Positions 14,309 through 19,313 of a DNA stretch of 35,498 nt are shown piece after piece. Made by a program: the position numbers and the translations under genes. The stretch is from positions 1 to 35,498 of the IMG/VR virus record IMGVR_UViG_3300032087_001262; one strand, written 5' to 3'. The notes beneath the pieces were generated by a model. The model did not search any database. It saw only the letters and a program-made list of their open reading frames with translations, and was not told the origin of the DNA. Each line of letters starts with the position of its first letter. The first letter of the stretch is position 1. The DNA comes from a virus.

Positions 14309-14342
14309 GGGCTGGTATGAACCCAGAAGGGAAAACCAGCCC
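14309..14342 (-). ncRNA. Intercistronic hairpin, family member H3
   Basis: Minus strand: outer stem GGGCTGGT/ACCAGCCC (8 bp), then T-A, then TT-CCC-TTCT-GGG-TTC, with a single bulged T on the 3' side. It begins 5 nt after the stop of the gene at 14348 and ends 9 nt before the AAAGGAG site of the next gene. It is the clearest copy of the consensus. Confidence 0.75.
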
Positions 14343-14347
14343 GACTG

Positions 14348-14584
14348 TTACTTGTTATTTTTGATACGTTGTTTGTAAACGCGTTCATCAATAACTACAT
14401 TGTCTGTATCTTTAAATGTCTTTTGCTTTGGTGCATTCGTATCCCCATACGTTATTACTGTTTTACCAAATGCTCTTGACACTGCTATTACAGGCAAACT
14501 TTTATGACCTATTGTAATTAGTTCATCATCTTCTGTTACATCTTTGGCATATCTAGATACACCGTGACTACAAGCTGCTTGCAT
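14348..14584 (-). CDS. Hypothetical protein, 78 aa
   Basis: A beta-rich, possibly SH3-like peptide (DDELITIGHKSLPVIAVSRA, then GKTVITYGDTNAPKQKTF). One-base overlap (TAATG) with the YubB-like gene, whose last codons GAAGAAGAA provide the Shine-Dalgarno-like purines. No family recognised. Confidence 0.6.
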   Translation of the reverse strand: MQAACSHGVSRYAKDVTEDDELITIGHKSLPVIAVSRAFGKTVITYGDTNAPKQKTFKDTDNVVIDERVYKQRIKNNK

Positions 14585-15174
14585 TATTCTTCTTCTTGTA
14601 TTATTTCAACAGCAGCTCTATCAATAGATACACGTTGGTCGTCTAATGATTTAGCCCAACTATTATCTAGTTCAGCACGTTGTAATATTGGCATTGGATA
14701 ATTACTTAACCCAGCATTATCAAACTCAACATCCCAAACATTTTTAATAGTTAAGTTATATTTATTTGCTATATCATCAAGCAATAAAAATGGTTCACCC
14801 CAAGCTGACTCAAAGTTAAGTACTAATGTTGTTTTAGTTTCTTTAAGAATTTCTGTATTACAGTCACCCCATTTAGTACCCCAGTTTTTATATTGCCAAT
14901 CAATGCTATCCATAGCACCTGTTAATTTAAGTATTTTTGAATACTCTTCTTCTGTTACACCTGTTGGGTTGCCTTCTTTATCTTCACGCCACAATTTATA
15001 TCTTTTACCATCAATAGTTCTTGAACCACTATGTATACCATTAAATATATCTGGTGTGTCATTAACATTTGTCAATGATATTGTGTCGTCTTCATTTGTA
15101 ATTACTTTACGTAGTTCTTTTAAAGCTTCAGAACTACCTGTAATTTCTACTGTATTGTCTGTCCAATTTGGCAT
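14584..15174 (-). CDS. YubB-like ferredoxin-fold protein (DUF1281/Api92 type)
   Basis: A 196-aa protein that starts MPNWTDNTVEITGSSEALKE, the typical MPNWxxNxxxIxG opening. The hallmark WGTKWGDCN (about residues 98-106) and FESAWGEPF (about 123-131) follow. The family has a ferredoxin-like fold, is common on plasmids and phages, and its function is unknown. A GAGGAG site precedes the ATG. Confidence 0.8.
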   Translation of the reverse strand: MPNWTDNTVEITGSSEALKELRKVITNEDDTISLTNVNDTPDIFNGIHSGSRTIDGKRYKLWREDKEGNPTGVTEEEYSKILKLTGAMDSIDWQYKNWGTKWGDCNTEILKETKTTLVLNFESAWGEPFLLLDDIANKYNLTIKNVWDVEFDNAGLSNYPMPILQRAELDNSWAKSLDDQRVSIDRAAVEIIQEEE

Positions 15175-15187
15175 ATATATCTCCTCT

Positions 15188-15403
15188 CTAAAATACCGTT
15201 ACGAACATATCACATTCCTTGCAGTAATATTCATTATTATTTGTATCATCTACAATTAATTTTTTACCACAATTTTCGTGAAAATAATCTTCCATCATAG
15301 GATTTAAATTAATATTTGTTTCAAGATTTCTTAAGTCTTGTTTAATTTTATAATCCCAATAGATATCTTTAACTTTCCATTTAAGATATTTAAATAATTT
15401 CAA
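15188..15403 (-). CDS. Small zinc-ribbon protein with TTG start
   Basis: A 71-aa protein. The codon at 15403 is TTG, preceded by AAAGGAGG with a 4-nt gap. Basic aromatic helix (LFKYLKWKVKDIYWDYKIKQ), then MMEDYFHENCGKK and YYCKECDMF, a one-sided zinc ribbon with C...CxxC plus His. The rare start codon and the long structured leader directly upstream suggest tight translational control. An internal ATG start in MMEDYF is an alternative. Confidence 0.6.
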   Translation of the reverse strand: MKLFKYLKWKVKDIYWDYKIKQDLRNLETNINLNPMMEDYFHENCGKKLIVDDTNNNEYYCKECDMFVTVF

Positions 15404-15416
15404 CCTACCTCCTTTC

Positions 15417-15562
15417 TATAGATAGCTTGTAACACACAATTTCTGTCGCTTCTATGAAGCTCTTTTCTTTTAACTGTTTCAGTATATTATGTGCTACAAG
15501 CTACCTACGTTCAGTCACTGGTGCAACAGGGCAGTTAAACCAGTTCTTAATAGTAAGTAGCT
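15417..15562 (-). ncRNA. Structured RNA, second (downstream) copy of a tandem pair
   Basis: Plus-strand coordinates: TAGCTTGTA (15423-15431) pairs with TACAAGCTA (15495-15503), and CTACCTAC (15501-15508) pairs with GTAAGTAG (15553-15560). Internal hairpins are ACTGGT/ACCAGT in one arm and GCTTC/GAAGC in the other. The helix words are shared with the first copy, while the internal hairpins have other sequences. It ends 5 nt before the Shine-Dalgarno site of the TTG-start gene. The minus-strand orientation is inferred from the promoter at 15714 and the gene direction. Confidence 0.65.
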
Positions 15563-15592
15563 TCATTCTTTTACTTTAGGCCATCTATATTT

Positions 15593-15708
15593 TATAGATA
15601 GCTTGCAACATACAAATGATGCGGGAGTAAGGACACATCATCAATATATTGCAAGCTACCTACAGTTGAATAAGGAAGTGTTGAGAGATAAACACTGCTG
15701 TAAGTAGC
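15593..15708 (-). ncRNA. Structured RNA, first (promoter-proximal) copy of a tandem pair
   Basis: Same frame as its neighbour: TAGCTTGCA pairs with TGCAAGCTA and CTACCTAC with GTAAGTAG (15701-15707 region). A long arm is closed by ATGATGCG/CGCATCAT-type pairing and the other arm by AGTGTT/AACACT. A link hairpin ATCTATA-TTT-TATAGAT (15583-15599) joins the two copies. On the minus strand the RNA would begin with GCTACTTAC right at the predicted start site of the promoter at 15714. Confidence 0.65.
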
Positions 15709-15713
15709 CTGTC

Positions 15714-15719
15714 ATTATA
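15714..15719 (-). promoter_or_regulatory. -10 box (TATAAT) for the tandem structured RNA
   Basis: Minus strand TATAAT followed by GACAGG and then GCTACTTAC, the first strand of the RNA helix. Transcription would start at about 15708-15706. No good -35 box is present; the region upstream is the end of the gene at 15735. Confidence 0.5.
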
Positions 15720-15734
15720 CTGGGCTGTATAATA

Positions 15735-16076
15735 TTATTCTTCTTCTAATTTTTGTTCCCATTCCTCTCTAGTAACACCAGTTAAAGCAATCTTTAATGA
15801 TTTAAATAATCCTAATATTTCATTAAAGTATTGGTCTTCAAGAGTGCTACTTCCTTTACCTTCAGTATAAAAGGTTACATCAAATAAGTCACCCCAATTA
15901 TGTATAATTGTAATACGCATATCTTCTTTGTGAAAATTTTTAAACTCTAAAGTTAAACCACCACGTTGATATTTTGCACCTTCTTGATGTTCAGTTATTT
16001 TGCATTGATTGTAATCAAAACCTACTTCTTCTGCATATGCTTTGATTGCGTCTGCACTATCTGTGTACATTCTCAT
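15735..16076 (-). CDS. Hypothetical protein, 113 aa
   Basis: Alpha/beta protein (SADAIKAYAEEVGFDYNQCK, then GGLTLEFKNFHKEDMRITII and GDLFDVTFYTEGKG) ending KLEEE. ATGA overlap with the upstream gene. No family recognised. It is the last gene before the tandem RNA. Confidence 0.6.
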   Translation of the reverse strand: MRMYTDSADAIKAYAEEVGFDYNQCKITEHQEGAKYQRGGLTLEFKNFHKEDMRITIIHNWGDLFDVTFYTEGKGSSTLEDQYFNEILGLFKSLKIALTGVTREEWEQKLEEE

Positions 16077-16297
16077 TCAAGTATCTCCTTTGCTAATTCA
16101 TTTATTTCCATCATCATTGTGACAACTTCATCTGGAACATCTTCATTTTCATTGACAAATTCAGTAAATCCTTTACGAATATGGTCATTAGCCATTGACA
16201 TAGCTAAAAATTTATTCATAAATCTATCATTATTTTTACTTAATTCATCAACAATAAGTGTTATCACTGATAATATATATTTAATTTGTTCTTCCAC
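16073..16297 (-). CDS. Hypothetical helical protein, 74 aa (GTG start)
   Basis: Starts with GTG at 16297 in a TAGTG overlap, with GAGGAGG in the last codons of the upstream gene. The sequence is helical and acidic (IKYILSVITLIVDELSKNND, then VPDEVVTMMMEINELAKEIL). No family recognised; it may be a partner of its neighbours. Confidence 0.6.
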   Translation of the reverse strand: MEEQIKYILSVITLIVDELSKNNDRFMNKFLAMSMANDHIRKGFTEFVNENEDVPDEVVTMMMEINELAKEILE

Positions 16298-16647
16298 TAT
16301 TCCTCCTCTATAGCAGTATCTAGTAAGTATTGTGTTAATTCATCAAATGTTTCGCTAAGACATTCTTCAGTAACTGTTTCTGTATAAGGTAATGTATCAC
16401 TACCTGAATACTCAACATACTCATCTTGAAATGGATAATCATATGTTATTTCATATCCATCTTCGCTTTTAATTACATCCCATTTCAATGAGATATTATC
16501 TAATGTCATTAAAAACTTAATACCGCCCAGTTTATTAACTTCCCCTGGTGTTTTAATAATTACATCAGATACTGCGTGGTTCTTTAATACATTAGGTATC
16601 ATATCTAATATATCTCCAGCCACTTCAGTTGTTATTTCACTACTCAT
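16297..16647 (-). CDS. Hypothetical acidic protein, 116 aa
   Basis: Start at 16647 (MSSEITTEV) chosen because AAAGGAG lies 5 nt upstream; an upstream ATG at 16677 would run through hairpin H4. The protein is beta-rich in the middle (LGGIKFLMTLDNISLKWDVI, then GYEITYDYPF) and ends AIEEE. No family recognised. Confidence 0.6.
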   Translation of the reverse strand: MSSEITTEVAGDILDMIPNVLKNHAVSDVIIKTPGEVNKLGGIKFLMTLDNISLKWDVIKSEDGYEITYDYPFQDEYVEYSGSDTLPYTETVTEECLSETFDELTQYLLDTAIEEE

Positions 16648-16670
16648 TATTCTCCTTTCAACGCGTAGTA

Positions 16671-16702
16671 GGCCCATTCGAACCCGTGTGGGAAGAAGGG
16701 CC
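16671..16702 (-). ncRNA. Intercistronic hairpin, family member H4
   Basis: Minus strand: GGCCC + TTC + TT + CCC-ACAC-GGG + TTC + GAA + bulged T + GGGCC. The TTC/GAA helix extends the outer stem. The element begins 8 nt after the stop of the gene at 16710, preceded by AGAC as in H1, and ends 12 nt before the AAAGGAG of the next gene. The GGGTTCGAAT stretch resembles a tRNA T-arm by chance. Confidence 0.75.
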
Positions 16703-16709
16703 GTCTAAA

Positions 16710-17126
16710 TTAGTTGAACTTAAACAAGTTCTTTATTATATTTTTATATGTCCATTTACTTTGTCTATCGTGTATATCTTTTTTAGATAGCCATAGTAAT
16801 TCTTGCCATTCATATTTAATTAATCTAGGATTTCTAAACAATATAATTAATAACGTTACAATGTTTACACGTTCCCAACGTGGATGTCCAAACCAAAAGC
16901 CTGGTTCTCTACCACTATGAGATGTTGAACCATAGTTGTTATATCCATAGATTAAATTAAATACTTTATGTGCGTGTTTATGACATAATATAATTTCATT
17001 ATCATTTTCATTTTCCATTGCTAAGTTGTCTTTAAAATCGCCATATGAACCGAACCATTGTAACCATAAGTTACCTTCATTATGTTCATCGGCTTCAACT
17101 TTACAATTTCTATAATTACACAACAT
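16710..17126 (-). CDS. Hypothetical protein with possible zinc site, 138 aa
   Basis: N-terminal LCNYRNCKVEADEH and LCHKHAHKVF (about residue 68) suggest a CC/CHH zinc site. The C-terminal half is aromatic and basic (PGFWFGHPRWERVNIVTLLI, then LRNP-like and WLSKKDIHDRQSKW). The IVTLLIILF stretch is short for a membrane helix. The start ATG lies in GGAGGAATATG inside the previous gene (11-nt overlap). No family recognised. Confidence 0.6.
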   Translation of the reverse strand: MLCNYRNCKVEADEHNEGNLWLQWFGSYGDFKDNLAMENENDNEIILCHKHAHKVFNLIYGYNNYGSTSHSGREPGFWFGHPRWERVNIVTLLIILFRNPRLIKYEWQELLWLSKKDIHDRQSKWTYKNIIKNLFKFN

Positions 17127-17349
17127 ATTCCTCCTCTATTTGTGATAGTTGATATTGTTCGCAAGATACGCATAACAATTTAGATAGTCTTGTTATACGT
17201 TCATTAAGCATTTCTATTTCACAATACTCTACAAATGTAGACTCTTTATGTCCACATCTAAAAGGTATATCAACCATTTGATAATGTTTATGTGTATGTA
17301 TATGATACTCACCATTGTATGGATTAAGTATTTGTTGTCTATTAGCCAT
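17116..17349 (-). CDS. Small CxxC/CGH zinc-binding protein
   Basis: A 77-aa protein: HIHTHKHYQ, then IPFRCGHKESTFVEYC and LLCVSCEQYQ, which together give a plausible zinc-binding treble clef. AAGGAG lies before the ATG. The last codons IEEEYVV contain the GAGGAGG site for the next gene. It is the first gene after the terminator at 17394, so a promoter must lie close by (TACAAT 22 nt upstream is a weak candidate). Confidence 0.6.
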   Translation of the reverse strand: MANRQQILNPYNGEYHIHTHKHYQMVDIPFRCGHKESTFVEYCEIEMLNERITRLSKLLCVSCEQYQLSQIEEEYVV

Positions 17350-17393
17350 ATCTCTCCTTCGTCTTTAATTGTAGCTAATCTATGCTTTGCAAT

Positions 17394-17440
17394 AAAAAAA
17401 AGGCTATAGAGTGCCATAAGGGGCTGACACTCTACAACCT
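17394..17440 (-). terminator. Rho-independent terminator (minus strand)
   Basis: Arms at 17401-17413 and 17428-17440 pair with two mismatches (AGGTTGTAGAGTG with CACTCTATAGCCT on the minus strand), followed by eight T on that strand (17401-17394). It lies 10 nt after the stop of the zinc-ribbon/OB-like gene. Confidence 0.85.
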
Positions 17441-17449
17441 AGTTAAGCT

Positions 17450-18001
17450 TTAGTAAGTAAAATCTCCTTCAGCTTTTGTTGGTGCATTCCATATATCTGT
17501 AATGACTAACTCATTTTGATATACAGTTTGTCCATTCTTTTGATAGTTATTAGCTTGAACTTTACATTCAACCATTAATCTACCAAATGGTCTTTGCTTA
17601 CCTTCAGTATGATTTGCTTCAAAGAACTGATTAATTTTCTCAACAAGTTCTTCTCCATAAGCTACTGCATTCAATGATGCTTGCTTATTATCTCTACCAT
17701 CAAAGATAAATTTAAGACCATTCATAAATTTATCTCCAGTTTTTGATGCAACTCCAACATTTGGACTTCCATCTTTTGTTAATGTAGTCAACGCACCAGT
17801 TGCTACGATTGTATTCACTTTGTCAAGTGAGTTTGGATAATTTGATAACACCGTATCTCCTTTCATTATATCCATTTTTTTATTGGCGTTCCAGCGAACC
17901 CAGGCGGGAAGCGGAACGTCAAAGCTTAAATCCCAGCACTCATTACATAAAGTACCGTTTAGTGTTTTAAATTTATGTTCCTTTTTACAATTTGGACACA
18001 T
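17450..18001 (-). CDS. Zinc-ribbon plus OB-like protein, possibly two proteins from one frame
   Basis: The 183-aa frame starts at an ATG after AAAGGAGATAAT. Residues 1-26 form a zinc ribbon (MCPNCKKEHK...LCNECWDL). After a linker (FDVPLPAWVRWNANKK) comes a beta-rich C-terminal part with NTIVATGALTTLTKDGSPNV and RLMVECKVQANNY, as in single-strand-binding or OB-fold proteins. In the linker lies hairpin H5, followed by TATAAT, AAAGGAG and a GTG at 17851. The C-terminal domain may thus also be made alone (17450-17851, 133 aa). The OB assignment is tentative. A terminator follows. Confidence 0.65.
   Translation of the reverse strand: MCPNCKKEHKFKTLNGTLCNECWDLSFDVPLPAWVRWNANKKMDIMKGDTVLSNYPNSLDKVNTIVATGALTTLTKDGSPNVGVASKTGDKFMNGLKFIFDGRDNKQASLNAVAYGEELVEKINQFFEANHTEGKQRPFGRLMVECKVQANNYQKNGQTVYQNELVITDIWNAPTKAEGDFTY
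17851..17863 (-). promoter_or_regulatory. Internal Shine-Dalgarno site and GTG start
   Basis: Minus strand: AAAGGAG (17863-17857), 5-nt spacer ATACG, GTG (17851-17849), in frame with the full gene. The same ATGAAAGGAGATA string precedes the full-length start at 18001, so the site is as strong as the primary one. Just upstream is GATATAATG, which also offers a -10-like TATAAT. Confidence 0.55.
17885..17920 (-). ncRNA. Hairpin family member H5, inside a coding frame
   Basis: Minus strand: GACGTTCC/GGAACGCC (8 bp with one G-U), then GC/GC, TT-CCC-GCCT-GGG-TTC and the bulged T. It is identical to the H3 and H4 core. Unlike the other copies it is translated if the full frame is used (linker residues VPLPAWVRW). 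It lies 21 nt before the internal AAAGGAG site. Confidence 0.7.
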
Positions 18002-18026
18002 ATTATCTCCTTTCATAAACACTTAT

Positions 18027-18086
18027 GAGAACTTGACACAACTTCAAAACCATAGCGTTATATGGTGTTGCTCCTTTCAAGTTCTC
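18027..18086 (-). promoter_or_regulatory. Structured leader of the zinc-ribbon/OB-like gene
   Basis: A perfect 10-bp stem, GAGAACTTGA (18027-18036) with TCAAGTTCTC (18077-18086), encloses CAAC/GTTG and ACCATA/TATGGT helices. On the minus strand an AAAGGAG sits just inside the outer stem, and a 16-codon frame (ATG at about 18052) follows and ends at the Shine-Dalgarno site of the zinc-ribbon gene. It could be a translational regulator or a small leader-peptide unit. Confidence 0.55.
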
Positions 18087-18099
18087 TTAACTATTTACA

Positions 18100-18294
18100 T
18101 TATTTATTTTGGTCGTCTAACTCTGCAAAATAACTAAAAGCGTCATTACGTAAAATCATTTGTTCTTTATTAATTAATTTATTTAAGCCGCCTTCACTAA
18201 TATCTTTAATTTGTTGTTCACTTATTACACCTAAACTTGCTAAATTATTAACTGCTTTGTGTAATATCTCTATTTTATCTAATAACTTTTCCAT
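18100..18294 (-). CDS. Hypothetical helical protein, 64 aa
   Basis: Helical (LLDKIEILHKAVNNLASLGV, then ISEQQIKDISEGGLNKLINK). The ATG overlaps the stop of the 51-aa gene by one base (TAATG). It may include a small HTH (GVISEQQIKDISEGGLNKLI), but this is uncertain. No family recognised. Confidence 0.6.
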   Translation of the reverse strand: MEKLLDKIEILHKAVNNLASLGVISEQQIKDISEGGLNKLINKEQMILRNDAFSYFAELDDQNK

Positions 18295-18449
18295 TAGTAA
18301 TTCCCTTCTGCTTTATCATTTAACATTAATTCGTTACAATATTTTGCCATTGATATATAATCTGTATTCATATCATCAAACTCTATGTTTAATGGATGAT
18401 AATAATTATCAAAAGCACTAATCATTTGTTTTAATTCATATACTTTCAT
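18294..18449 (-). CDS. Hypothetical protein, 51 aa
   Basis: The peptide begins MKVYELKQMISAFDNYYHPL and contains IEFDDMNTDYISMAKYCNEL. An AAGGAGG site lies 5 nt before the ATG. TAATG overlap with the next gene. Upstream lies a leader segment shared with the gene at 18621. No family recognised. Confidence 0.6.
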   Translation of the reverse strand: MKVYELKQMISAFDNYYHPLNIEFDDMNTDYISMAKYCNELMLNDKAEGNY

Positions 18450-18470
18450 TTATCCTCCTTAATAAATAAT

Positions 18471-18486
18471 ATATAAATAATCATAG
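18471..18486 (-). repeat. 16-bp leader repeat, copy 1
   Basis: ATATAAATAATCATAG occurs exactly here and at 18840-18855, each time shortly before a Shine-Dalgarno site and 13-14 nt after a GGGGG block that closes a C/G hairpin. On the minus strand it contains TATGAT followed by TATTTATAT. It is probably a duplicated promoter or leader unit. Confidence 0.6.
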
Positions 18487-18497
18487 TGGAAAGATAA

Positions 18498-18529
18498 TCC
18501 CCCAAAGGACCGAAAGGGGAAGTCGGGGA
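18498..18529 (-). ncRNA. Divergent hairpin, possible H-family member H6
   Basis: TCCCC (18498-18502) pairs with GGGGA (18525-18529). Inside, a CC-GAAA-GG apical stem lies at 18510-18517. On the minus strand the 5' side reads GAC-TT-CCCC, close to the family core, but the apical stem is only 2 bp and the bulged T is not clear. It lies between the gene at 18621 and the 51-aa gene. Confidence 0.45.
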
Positions 18530-18567
18530 AGACATCGTCTTTATTTTGCTACCAGTAATGCCAAGAT

Positions 18568-18607
18568 AAAAAAAACCTAAGGGCTAGCTATCTAACTAAC
18601 CCCTAGG
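18568..18607 (-). terminator. Rho-independent terminator (minus strand)
   Basis: Minus strand: CCTAGGGG-TTAG ... CTA-GCCCTTAGG followed by eight T (18575-18568). The stem has one mismatch. It lies 13 nt after the stop of the first minus-strand gene. Confidence 0.85.
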
Positions 18608-18620
18608 CTTCTTTATTATA

Positions 18621-18818
18621 TTAAACTAATGGTCTTAAACTTACTCCATTATTCTCAAGCAAATCTAATACACAATCTCTATGAACATTTAATGAACGAA
18701 AACTTGGGGAATAATCTCCATTATCATTCTTACTCCAGCTTTTAACAACTGGAAATCTACCCACTAATTTACCTTCATCATTCTTAGCTATCTCATTAGC
18801 ACATAATTGACAATTCAT
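18621..18818 (-). CDS. Small zinc-ribbon protein, first gene of the minus-strand cluster
   Basis: A 65-aa protein beginning MNCQLCANEIAKND and ending SFRSLNVHRDCVLDLLENNG: CxxC plus HxxC zinc ligands, as in small phage treble-clef proteins. Start at 18818 chosen from AAAGGAG 5 nt upstream; an ATG at 18875 would extend it through the leader repeat. It has its own terminator, so it may be expressed early and separately. Confidence 0.65.
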   Translation of the reverse strand: MNCQLCANEIAKNDEGKLVGRFPVVKSWSKNDNGDYSPSFRSLNVHRDCVLDLLENNGVSLRPLV

Positions 18819-18839
18819 ATTAACTCCTTTCATAACATA

Positions 18840-18855
18840 ATATAAATAATCATAG
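18840..18855 (-). repeat. 16-bp leader repeat, copy 2
   Basis: Second exact copy of the 16-mer at 18471-18486. Here the preceding hairpin is CCCC (18870-18873) with GGGG (18887-18890). The order hairpin, GGGGG, 13-14 nt, repeat, Shine-Dalgarno site is the same at both places. Confidence 0.6.
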
Positions 18856-18875
18856 ATAGATATATATACCCCCAT

Positions 18876-19313
18876 TTAAACAAACAGGGGATGTAAGCAA
18901 TGACATTTTTTTTTATTATATTTAATAACTGTTATCTGGAAGTAATCTAGTCCATATAACTTCATATTGTCTTACATTACTACATATGGACCTTTGACTA
19001 GCACATCTTAACTTAAGGTCCTTTTATTTTAAACGTATGTAGTAAAAAATATGTTGGTAATCTGTCTGGATACTGTATGGTGGCTATTTAGGGCGTAGCG
19101 GGCTATACAGAAATAGTCAATGTTTGATTGAAGTTTTTCTAAAGTTCTTGAGTACTCAGTTTGCGTTTCTACTGTACTGTATTACCAGTCCTGAGCTTTC
19201 TGCCTCCCGATGGCACCTTTACTTGTGACTATTTACTAACCTTCAATGTTTGTAATTTAACTTAATATATCATATAATTTAATCTATGCAACAATCTATG
19301 TATAATTAGTTTT
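18876..19313. other. Non-coding divergent region with many inverted repeats
   Basis: No gene is seen between the divergent clusters. A hairpin combines ACTACATA (18979-18986)/TATGTAGT (19036-19043) and GGACCTT (18988-18994)/AAGGTCC (19015-19021), the latter followed by TTTT. A second structured block has AAATAGTCA (19111-19119)/TGACTATTT (19226-19234) enclosing CTCAG/CTGAG (19155, 19191) and TGCC/GGCA (19201, 19212). TGGTAAT (19055)/ATTACCA (19181) and TTGAAG (19128)/CTTCAA (19241) cross it. The direct repeat TCAATGTTTG occurs at 19117 and 19243. Possible roles are a regulatory RNA, an origin or a packaging start site. Confidence 0.55.
19301..19306 (+). promoter_or_regulatory. -10 box (TATAAT) of a leaderless late promoter
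   Basis: Perfect TATAAT followed by exactly 7 nt (TAGTTTT) and the terminase ATG at 19314. No Shine-Dalgarno site is present. Same arrangement as at 1385. Confidence 0.65.

Noticed and set aside
15404-15720. Group I intron or known riboswitch in the gene-poor stretch
   Set aside because: No intron-type splice context or P7 core and no sequence of a riboswitch class that I recognise; the two-copy helix pattern is better described as an unknown structured RNA.
16671-16702. A tRNA T-arm-like GGGTTCGAAT in hairpin H4
   Set aside because: No acceptor stem, D-arm or anticodon arm is present around it, and the other copies of the same hairpin family lack the T-loop pattern.
9415-17920. The hairpin family as ordinary intrinsic terminators
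   Set aside because: None of the four good copies is followed by a T-run on the minus strand, and each is followed by a Shine-Dalgarno site and gene; two true terminators with T-runs occur elsewhere in the cluster.
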